DNA of 64,000 bases from 55-13 sp037190145 (lineage in GTDB: Bacteria > Armatimonadota > Fimbriimonadia > Fimbriimonadales > Fimbriimonadaceae). Made by a program: the position numbers and the translations under genes. The stretch is taken from the NCBI GenBank assembly GCA_037190145.1, contig JBBCJU010000002.1:186001-250000 (forward strand), written 5' to 3'. The notes below the pieces were generated by a model. That model was not told the DNA's origin and searched no databases. It was given only the letters and a program-made list of their open reading frames with translations. Shown one piece after another: positions 57,938-64,000 of the stretch (position 1 is its first letter; every line of letters starts with the position of its first letter).

Positions 57938-59989
57938 CTATTCTTTAAAAGCTCGTACCTCTACAATCCGACTGATTGTATTCGGGAACAGCTTGCCCCC
58001 TAATGCTGTAATGCGTAGGTGGCGTACAGAAACCGGCTCTTTCAGTGTGTCCGTATATCCCTCAGGAGTGGACTTCTCGTCGTTGGCGCTACGGTTTACC
58101 AAGTCTGTCCAGGTCTTTCCATCCACTGAACCAGCTACTCGGTAAGAAGTTGGAGCACCGTTTTGCCATTGAGTAACCACTTGAATGCGGCGTATCGGTT
58201 GCAAAGAACCTAGATCAATGGTGGCGGTTTGGGGTGATGGATAGGTTAGCCAGTAGCCCGTTGGATCATCGCTGATGCCATCAACAAGGTTTTCGATACC
58301 GAACTGGTGGTCACGCTCCCCAGAACTTGTGATCTTGGCGCCTGTGGTTAGGCTTCTCTGAAAAGTGACCCGCTTGAAGGGGCGGAACCAAGTTTCACTT
58401 ACCGGCTTATTGCCATCAAAAGCGAGAACGGCGAGGGTGCAGGACTGATCGACCAAGACTTGATTGCCTTCGATAAGGTCCTCAAGTGTGGGAGTTTGAC
58501 CATCTCGACGAACCGCAAAGCGAACGCTCTTTGATACACCAGAGAAATTGAGTTTAACCTGCTCCGTAAACTGGGAATTGTTTTTGGGCAAGGTCCCTTT
58601 GATGGTAGCTTTGAGCCCAAGACGGGGGGATTCAATCGCCTGGTCTAGTTGCTGATATCGCTTGATGAAGGCCTCATAAGTGGGGCGGTCCTTACGGTTC
58701 CACAGAACCTGGCCAAATGCCAATATACGAGCTGGCAAGATGCGTTGGGCATTCCATTCTGGTCCTTCCCACCAACACATCAGGCTTCCTTCGATGGGTG
58801 ATTTGAATTGAAACGTGGCATCTGCCGGATTGCTCCAATGAACAATGCCAAACGTTTGAGGATTAGAGTTAAGGATTCGCTCTAGGGGCACCAGAGTATT
58901 CACATCGTAAGGCAGGTGATTCACCACGTAGTGAGGGTCCCAACCTGCGTTGATAACGCGAAAGCCGTCCGGCTGCAGTTGCTTTGCCGGGTAGTACGGA
59001 CCTTCCCAAGCAACGACGATAGTGGATTTTGGAATGCGCTGTTTGGCGTACTCGCTGGCATGAAAGCCCTCCCACACAATGGGGGTCTTTTTAAGATCCA
59101 ATACGTGCTCGGCCATTTCGCCAAGGAAATCAACAAAGACCTCTTGTGGCCCTTTCCCTTTACCAAGCGCTTTCATAGATGCCTGCATCAAAGGATCTTT
59201 CTCTGCGTTTGGATACCAAGCTTCATCTCCACCAAGGTGAATGTAAGGAGCGTTGGGGAATAGCTTGGCGGTTTCGGTTAGCAATGCTTTTAGCTTCCCA
59301 CGAACCTGTGGTGAGCCAAAGTTGACACAACCTTTTGATTCAGATCCCTGAATCTGGAAAACAGCAGGATCATGCTTTACCATGAGCGAGCTGTGGCCCG
59401 GCATATCAATCTCGGGAATGATAGAAACACCTCGCGCTTCTGCATACTTTTGAAGATCAATTAGTTCTTGCTTGGTATAAGTGGGTCTGCCGTGCTCGTT
59501 ATGACGATCAATTCCCTTGAGTACATCGGTAGGCAGCATCCAGTTCTGGTCATCCGTTAAATGGAGCTGGATTGCGGAAAGTTTGGCTGTGCTGCACCAA
59601 CGAATAAGCATTCGAAGCGTGGAGGGGCTGTGATAGCGTCGAGCAACGTCAATGTTGATCGCTCGAAACTTGACGTCAGGTTTTTGACGTGTACTTTTAG
59701 GTTCCCTGGAACCTGTTGTGAGCGATTCGCCAAGATGAGATAGTCCCCATGCGGCTCCTCGGGCGGTAGAAGCTGAGACAACTATCTCATCACCCACTGA
59801 TATATCGAATTCTTCTTCGCCCAATTCAAGGTTCTGGGCAACCTGAATCTGTCGACTAGCTTTGGGGTCAATGGAAATGTCCCAATCTTGGGAGAAGGAA
59901 TCAGCAACGGCAGAAAATTCGGCAGGTGCGTTCAAACGGAAAGAGACTGGATTAAGGGCGGCGGTGGCCAGAATCATACAAAGATACAC
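57938..59989 (-). CDS. GH20 beta-N-acetylhexosaminidase
   Basis: The 683-residue enzyme has a signal-like N-terminus, a GH20b domain, then the TIM barrel with AINIDVARRYHSPSTLR, LHLTDDQNWML, IIPEIDMPGHS and the catalytic pair Asp255-Glu256 in HLGGDEAWY. The C-terminal 140 residues form an F5/8 type C (discoidin-like) module: PQTATIDLGSLQPIRRIQVV and YRVAGSVDGKTW. It removes terminal GlcNAc or GalNAc from chitin oligomers or glycans, using substrate-assisted catalysis. GTG 59989 is the frame start; ATG 59977 is possible. A GGTTCC palindrome lies within codons 92-97. Confidence 0.93.
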   Translation of the reverse strand: MYLCMILATAALNPVSFRLNAPAEFSAVADSFSQDWDISIDPKASRQIQVAQNLELGEEEFDISVGDEIVVSASTARGAAWGLSHLGESLTTGSREPKSTRQKPDVKFRAINIDVARRYHSPSTLRMLIRWCSTAKLSAIQLHLTDDQNWMLPTDVLKGIDRHNEHGRPTYTKQELIDLQKYAEARGVSIIPEIDMPGHSSLMVKHDPAVFQIQGSESKGCVNFGSPQVRGKLKALLTETAKLFPNAPYIHLGGDEAWYPNAEKDPLMQASMKALGKGKGPQEVFVDFLGEMAEHVLDLKKTPIVWEGFHASEYAKQRIPKSTIVVAWEGPYYPAKQLQPDGFRVINAGWDPHYVVNHLPYDVNTLVPLERILNSNPQTFGIVHWSNPADATFQFKSPIEGSLMCWWEGPEWNAQRILPARILAFGQVLWNRKDRPTYEAFIKRYQQLDQAIESPRLGLKATIKGTLPKNNSQFTEQVKLNFSGVSKSVRFAVRRDGQTPTLEDLIEGNQVLVDQSCTLAVLAFDGNKPVSETWFRPFKRVTFQRSLTTGAKITSSGERDHQFGIENLVDGISDDPTGYWLTYPSPQTATIDLGSLQPIRRIQVVTQWQNGAPTSYRVAGSVDGKTWTDLVNRSANDEKSTPEGYTDTLKEPVSVRHLRITALGGKLFPNTISRIVEVRAFKE
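59699..59714. repeat. Dispersed AGGTTCC palindrome inside the GH20 gene
   Basis: AGGTTCC-CT-GGAACCT is the same perfect word as at 16423-16438 (centre inverted), again within a coding region. It encodes GSREPK here. A looser cluster, TTCCCTGGAACCTGGGAA, occurs at about 60183-60200 in the next gene. Confidence 0.5.
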
Positions 59990-60090
59990 TTCTCCAGTAT
60001 GTCCAGACTGGTCTTAACATAAGTTGATTTTTTAGTGAATTCTGGGGGAACGAATACGCTTTTGGGCTTCTTGTTGTCCCGATCGCTTGT

Positions 60091-61368
60091 CTATCCAATT
60101 CCGACTCGTGCTGCGGTAAGCATTGCTTTTGCAAATCGATCCACTTCTTCTACTGTGGAATACACGTTAGGGGTTACTCGGATTCCCTGGAACCTGGGAA
60201 GGTCGATAGTGGTTACATACACTCCGTGTTCTTTCAGCAACCAAGATTGAAGGGCCTGAGATGTAATGTTGCGAATTTGTACCGTCGTGATGGCGCAGGA
60301 GTTTTCGGGTTCAAGATTAGTGTGGAATACAACGTTCCTTTCATCCATTAACTTGCTTGTCCACCGCTCGCGTAGATAGCGAAAACGTGCAGCTTTTCGT
60401 TCAATTCCAATGAGTTCATGGAAGGTAATCGCCTCTCCAATGGCATTGTGGGTTGCGGCGGAGTGGGTTCCGATTTCTTCGAACTTGCGAATGGTACGCG
60501 ACACCTCCTCATCGGCTGCAAAAAGGGGCCATAAACCTTGAATTTTGGGTTGAGAGACATATAAGAACCCGGTTCCCATAGGCGCCATCAACCATTTATG
60601 CAGTGAGGTTCCGTAGTACTCACAACCAAGTTCCTGATGAGTGTAAGGGAACTGAGCAAAAGCGTGAGCGCCGTCTACAACCACAGGAATGCTGTTACGC
60701 CGGCCAAGTTCTACAATCTCACGCACCGGGAAGATCTGTCCATTCGTGAATGTGACATGGCTCACAAGGATCAATCGGGTCTTAGAGGTTATCCCTTTTT
60801 CGAACGCTTGTACAAGTTCCTGGGAATCTGAGGGTTTGTAAGGTGCATCTACTTGGACTAGGCGCACGCCCTCTCTGCGTTCCCGCTGCTTCAGGCCCGT
60901 AATCATTCGCGGATAGTCCAAGGTGGTGGTTAGGATCTCATCGCCTGCCTTTGCGGGAAGTCCGTGTAAGCAGGTTAGAAGTCCTTCACTAGCGTTACGA
61001 GTGATGGCCATTTCTTCCGCTTGGCAGCCGAATATCTTTGCTAGGCGCTTTCGCACAGACTCTATTTCTGATTCTTGATGCTGCCACATGTAGTAGCTAG
61101 GAGCCTGGTTGGCGTAGTCCATCTGACGCTTGATGGCATCCTGGACGACTCGAGGCGCGGGACTACAACCCCCATTGTTGAAGTTCGCGATATTGGGATT
61201 TAGGGCAAAGGCTTGGCGTATCTGATGCCAGAAATCTTCATTGTCTGGCTCAGGAGAATCGTAACTGAGGAGCTTCTCAACTAGGTCGAGGGTGTCATTA
61301 CGGAAACCGGCCAGTGACACGGTAGCGCCAAGAAAACCTCGCCGAGTGAGCATGTTGAAGTTTGGCAT
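60091..61368 (-). CDS. Tat-exported class V aminotransferase-like PLP enzyme
   Basis: The 425-residue protein has a twin-arginine-like signal (LTRRGFLGATVSLAG, residues 7-21) followed by a class V aminotransferase / isopenicillin N epimerase-like fold: ANFNNGGCSPAP, AITRNASEGL, VVVDGAHAFAQFP (PLP Asp232 and His235) and GTSLHKWLMAPMG (PLP Lys258). Export by Tat lets the PLP load in the cytoplasm. The substrate is unknown; epimerisation or desulfurisation are possible for the family. Met6 is a second candidate start. A fragment copying its first 30 bp lies at 63375-63404. Confidence 0.83.
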   Translation of the reverse strand: MPNFNMLTRRGFLGATVSLAGFRNDTLDLVEKLLSYDSPEPDNEDFWHQIRQAFALNPNIANFNNGGCSPAPRVVQDAIKRQMDYANQAPSYYMWQHQESEIESVRKRLAKIFGCQAEEMAITRNASEGLLTCLHGLPAKAGDEILTTTLDYPRMITGLKQRERREGVRLVQVDAPYKPSDSQELVQAFEKGITSKTRLILVSHVTFTNGQIFPVREIVELGRRNSIPVVVDGAHAFAQFPYTHQELGCEYYGTSLHKWLMAPMGTGFLYVSQPKIQGLWPLFAADEEVSRTIRKFEEIGTHSAATHNAIGEAITFHELIGIERKAARFRYLRERWTSKLMDERNVVFHTNLEPENSCAITTVQIRNITSQALQSWLLKEHGVYVTTIDLPRFQGIRVTPNVYSTVEEVDRFAKAMLTAARVGIG

Positions 61369-61397
61369 GTTCGATGATTTGGCGATAGGATATTTTG

Positions 61398-61799
61398 GTG
61401 ACGAAAGGGAAGTGGAAGGCGCCCGTTATCTTTTATGGATTATTTTTTCTTATGGTGGGTGCGGTGATGTATGGATTAGCTCCTCGAACGAGCGATGTCA
61501 CACATCAATGGCGTCAATCTTTTCGGGAGAAAACAGCGAATCATTTTTGGATTCCTCCTGAATCTGAACTTATATATGCAGAGGAAAGAACTGAGCCAAT
61601 TATGGGTGGAGGTTTTCTTGTCCGGTTTGTTCTTCCGAATACGAAAATGCCAAAAGAGTGGCTGACAGAGATTGCAGAAAAGTCAGAGCTAACGGCTCAT
61701 AAAAAGAGTGAGTGGATGTTTGATGCAGGTGATGATGTTAGGCGAGCGGAGTATATGCCTGAGAAAAGAGTTTTTGAGGTCGAGTGGATGTGGGATTAA
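61398..61799 (+). CDS. Small membrane-anchored protein, first of a tandem cluster
   Basis: The 133-residue protein has one N-terminal membrane helix (APVIFYGLFFLMVGAVMYG) and a charged extracytoplasmic part with EERTEPIMGGGFLVRFVLPN. GTG 61398 lies 6 nt after TAGGAT (61386-61391); TTG 61395 is possible. It heads a cluster of single-helix proteins, but the LDRxxxW-like C-terminal signature of the later members is not evident in it. It shares an MTKxxK start with the gene at 63441. The 3' end overlaps the next reading frame by 10 nt. Function is unknown. Confidence 0.6.
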   Translation: MTKGKWKAPVIFYGLFFLMVGAVMYGLAPRTSDVTHQWRQSFREKTANHFWIPPESELIYAEERTEPIMGGGFLVRFVLPNTKMPKEWLTEIAEKSELTAHKKSEWMFDAGDDVRRAEYMPEKRVFEVEWMWD

Positions 61800-62290
61800 G
61801 TAGTAAAGCCGGTCGCAAGGTGTTGATCTTGGGAATCACCATCGTTGCATTACTTTCTGTGTGAGCTTGTTTAGTGGCTTTGGTTGGTCCGACTAAATCG
61901 CGCTTTTTGCCACAGGTTGCATACCTATCGAGTCTTAAACCTGTTAGGCAGAGGGTGGTACTGGACAACCGCTATATGATTCCGGGAGTAACGGACGTCA
62001 AGGTTCTGCAAACAGACTTTGAGATTGCTCAGCCCTACGCCAAAGTTCACGAGGACTTAAAGAAGGCTCTTAAGTCAAAGGCGACTCATGCTTTCTCAAA
62101 TGATCAGAGGAAGCCAACAACATCTGGCTACATGTTGGGAAGTTTCTCAAAAAAGGGCTTCGTTTTAGTAGAAGGTTATCGTCAGTCGGATAGCGTTTCA
62201 TGCATATATGTTCGCGAATATGTATCGCTCAACATCCTTGATCGAATGCAGATTTGGCTTGGTAGATATGGAAATCAAACTGAAGAATAA
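61790..62290 (+). pseudogene. Membrane-anchored paralogue split by an in-frame TGA
   Basis: The frame from GTG 61790 reads MGLSSKAGRKVLILGITIVALLSV, then TGA (61862-61864), then ACLVALVGPTKSRFLP and on to TAA at 62290. The hydrophobic helix runs through the stop on both sides, so this is one gene with a nonsense codon. A GTG at 61874 could restart translation but would lack half the helix. The body has VHEDLKKALKSKATHAF and ends YVREYVSLNILDRMQIWLGR, the signature shared with the next genes. A sequencing error or recoding is possible. Confidence 0.65.
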
Positions 62291-62335
62291 TGGACTCAAA
62301 GTGGAATGTGTCTGCATTCAACGGATACACGGCCA

Positions 62336-62854
62336 ATGAGGAATGCCTTGTTGGTGCGGCGGCGATCTTTTCGCATCGTTGCTGTGGTTTGTCTTGTCCT
62401 GTCTGCTATCGCGGGCATGATGCTCACGAACACCAATGAATTGGAGGAGCTGACTAAAAGGTTTCCCTATCTTCATGAAAAACAACCTTCAAGGCATACA
62501 CCCGTTATTGTGTACAATTGGAGTGTTGTTGCAGGTAAGAGGATTGCGGTCAAACATAGGGAGACGCAGTATCGCCTGTCGGATACACCCTCCGACCTTG
62601 AACGACATCTCATAAGCGAGTTAGTAAGACGAAAGTGCGACGTTATGCATGCTCGAGTCTCTGGCTTGTCCGCGTCCTCCTTGGTTTTTGTTCGTTTTCC
62701 AACTGAAGATGTGAAGTCGTTCGAATTGAGGATTGGTTCAGCTGCTCCCTCAGGTAGTACCCTCCTCGTTCGAGAGGAACTGACGATGAACTTCTTCGAC
62801 CATGTTCGCTTGTGGTTGCGGAGCGACTCTACAAGAGTCGTCAGAAGACTGTGA
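62336..62854 (+). CDS. Small membrane-anchored paralogue
   Basis: The 172-residue protein starts MRNALLVRRRSFRIVAVV, a basic stretch and one membrane helix (12-32). The soluble part contains YRLSDTPSDLERHLISELVR and ends with LLVREELTMNFFDHVRLWLR, matching the cluster's C-terminal signature ([LF]D[RH]hxhW). An in-frame ATG at 62306 is less likely, since it adds a stretch before the basic motif. It overlaps the next gene by 4 nt (GTGA). Function is unknown. Confidence 0.6.
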   Translation: MRNALLVRRRSFRIVAVVCLVLSAIAGMMLTNTNELEELTKRFPYLHEKQPSRHTPVIVYNWSVVAGKRIAVKHRETQYRLSDTPSDLERHLISELVRRKCDVMHARVSGLSASSLVFVRFPTEDVKSFELRIGSAAPSGSTLLVREELTMNFFDHVRLWLRSDSTRVVRRL

Positions 62855-63330
62855 AGCCAACAAGAGTATTGGCAGGAGCGTTTTTTGGGGTGACTTTACT
62901 GGTCGCAGGGGTTGCCCGGTGGGAGACGGTGAAGGCCCGCAATAGAGATGGACAAGTTTTGCCTTACCTGTCTTTGATGACTCCTGTTTCTCAATCAGAT
63001 GTCTTTGTGAATGGGAGACACCTTGGTTTAGCGGACCGCAAGATACGGACAACGACTTACCTCATCGAGGAGCCTTTCCTAAAGGTAAGAAACACATTGG
63101 TGCAAAACCGAAGAGGGGTATCTCATGAAGGCTTGTTTATGTCTTCAGAAGATCCTTCACATGCAGCCTTTGACGTAGACGTTTACTTTTATGGCCAGAG
63201 ATACGACATAGCTCAAGTGGAGAATGCACCAGCATCCACAATCGTCACAGTTACCGAGGATCGCGATCTTAATGTTTTGGATCGAATACAGCTATGGTGG
63301 GAAACGACCTTTGGTAGGCACCGAACGTGA
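62851..63330 (+). CDS. Small membrane-anchored paralogue
   Basis: The 159-residue protein begins MKPTRVLAGAFFGVTLLVAG (one membrane helix). The body has TYLIEEPFLKVRNTLVQNRR and ends with VTVTEDRDLNVLDRIQLWWE, the cluster signature. GTG 62851 overlaps the TGA of the previous gene; the longer frame from GTG 62812 would overlap by 43 nt and is less likely. Function is unknown. Confidence 0.6.
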   Translation: MKPTRVLAGAFFGVTLLVAGVARWETVKARNRDGQVLPYLSLMTPVSQSDVFVNGRHLGLADRKIRTTTYLIEEPFLKVRNTLVQNRRGVSHEGLFMSSEDPSHAAFDVDVYFYGQRYDIAQVENAPASTIVTVTEDRDLNVLDRIQLWWETTFGRHRT

Positions 63331-63374
63331 CGGCTCGGTTAGTTATAACGGAATAGCGTCGGTTCAATAAAATT

Positions 63375-63404
63375 TCGCCGAGTGAGCATTTGGATGTTTG
63401 GCAT
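63375..63404. repeat. Duplicated fragment of the aminotransferase gene start
   Basis: This 30-bp stretch matches 61339-61368 (the antisense of the aminotransferase start) at 27 of 30 positions. In both places it lies 29-30 nt before the start of a small membrane-anchored gene (61398 and 63435), which indicates that the gene was copied together with its upstream flank. Confidence 0.75.
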
Positions 63405-63434
63405 CAATCCAACGAGGTTGGTTCTACAATATAA

Positions 63435-63968
63435 ATGTCGATGACAAAGCGTTACAAGATGATTCTTGGAGTGGTAATTTCAGGATTGGCATTCTTTGGG
63501 CTTTTCAGTTGGCTGATTTTAGGAAAACCAGATAAAGGTAGCTTGGTATCAGCGATTCCCCTTTTAACAGCTTTGAGCCCAAACGAAGAGCTAGAAACCC
63601 TTAGCCGCTTTTATCCAGGGGCGGGATCAAATGTAGATACCAAGTCGTTGATCTCCGAGTACAAGCTTAACAGGGGTTTTAAAGAGGTCAATGATGAGAT
63701 GAGAGTTCAGCTGAAATCTTGGGCAAGTAGTGGAGTTGTGTTTCCAACCCAAAACCCAAGCATGATTCAATACTCCATTGCTACCCCTCAACAAAAAAAC
63801 AACAGCACAGTGATCGTTCAAGAGCTCGGGCCGAGCCACACGCTTGTTCGAGTAACAGAGAGTCTGCCAGTTACGTCCCTTGATCGCCTAAGGCTATTCT
63901 GGAAAAATCTATCTTCAGCTCGCAGGACCTCAGTTGTTACTTTGGAAAAACAAATCGTTTCCCGCTAG
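63435..63968 (+). CDS. Small membrane-anchored paralogue
   Basis: The 177-residue protein begins MSMTKRYKMILGVVISGLAF (one membrane helix) and contains EYKLNRGFKEVNDEMRVQLK. It ends with LVRVTESLPVTSLDRLRLFW and a basic tail, the cluster signature. TACAAT (63425-63430) lies 4 nt before ATG 63435 and 10 nt before ATG 63441. The upstream flank is a duplicated fragment of the aminotransferase gene start. Function is unknown. Confidence 0.6.
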   Translation: MSMTKRYKMILGVVISGLAFFGLFSWLILGKPDKGSLVSAIPLLTALSPNEELETLSRFYPGAGSNVDTKSLISEYKLNRGFKEVNDEMRVQLKSWASSGVVFPTQNPSMIQYSIATPQQKNNSTVIVQELGPSHTLVRVTESLPVTSLDRLRLFWKNLSSARRTSVVTLEKQIVSR

Positions 63969-64000
63969 GTTAAAATTGTGAAGTGGAGAAGCCCAAAGTA

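Noticed and set aside
1..64000. Insertion sequences, prophage or integrative element
   Set aside because: No transposase, integrase, terminal repeats with target duplications or phage structural genes were recognised.

Overview
The window looks like a chromosomal segment from an Armatimonadota bacterium, most likely a Fimbriimonadia relative. This is inferred, not proven. The points in favour are a type IV-like prepilin whose mature N-terminus runs into an FPVFAQAKAAAKK stretch, many short secreted proteins and lipoproteins, a didermic lifestyle (flagellum, lipoproteins, Tat substrates), roughly balanced base composition, and many start codons that sit 4-7 nt after a TANNNT-type -10 box. The last point suggests widespread leaderless transcription. 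There are no rRNA, tRNA or CRISPR features and no transposase that I can recognise.

Layout. 1-6.7 kb: dapA, a DUF4139 secreted protein, an HD-GYP/GAF/degenerate GGDEF c-di-GMP protein and a DUF2339 membrane protein. 6.8-12.9 kb: a Tat-type metallophosphoesterase, a 377-nt intergenic stretch holding a possible rpmB relic, a MetH that keeps only the B12 and reactivation modules, and a sugar isomerase/epimerase plus Gfo/Idh/MocA pair. 13-16.2 kb: mutY, a qorB-like reductase divergent from an HxlR regulator, and pyrF. 16.3-23.9 kb: a minus-strand flagellar operon flgB-flgC-fliE-fliF-fliG-fliH-fliI-fliJ, then a lytic transglycosylase and a MotE-like protein, preceded by a sigma-28-like promoter.

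24-33 kb: a large secreted unknown, then a probable alpha-galactoside locus: a GH4 glycosidase divergent from a LacI regulator with two operators, the regulator running into prepilin, lipoprotein and beta-helix genes and followed by an MFS transporter. 33-43 kb: small secreted unknowns, a methyltransferase/glycosyltransferase/ATP-grasp operon with 4-nt overlaps, a cyclic-nucleotide-binding protein and a secreted formylglycine-generating-enzyme homologue. 43-50 kb: a two-component system whose kinase appears to start at CTG, a fused sugar-binding-protein/permease, a GH18 enzyme, and a divergent pair whose start codons lie inside one palindrome.

50-64 kb: a sialate O-acetylesterase-like enzyme, a 587-nt repeat region, an ECF sigma factor with a DUF4349 anti-sigma-like partner, a duplicated pair of secreted proteins, a GH20 hexosaminidase, a Tat-exported class V aminotransferase, and a tandem cluster of small membrane-anchored paralogues sharing a C-terminal LDRxxxW-like signature. 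One of these is split by an in-frame stop.

Taken together, the GH4, GH18, GH20, SASA, beta-helix, isomerase and oxidoreductase genes, the fused sugar importer and the MFS carrier describe a motile heterotroph that degrades complex glycans such as chitin, aminosugar and galactoside polymers. The most novel-looking elements are the tandem paralogue family, the palindromic bidirectional leaderless start, the methyltransferase/glycosyltransferase/ATP-grasp operon and the several dispersed palindromes, some of them inside reading frames.
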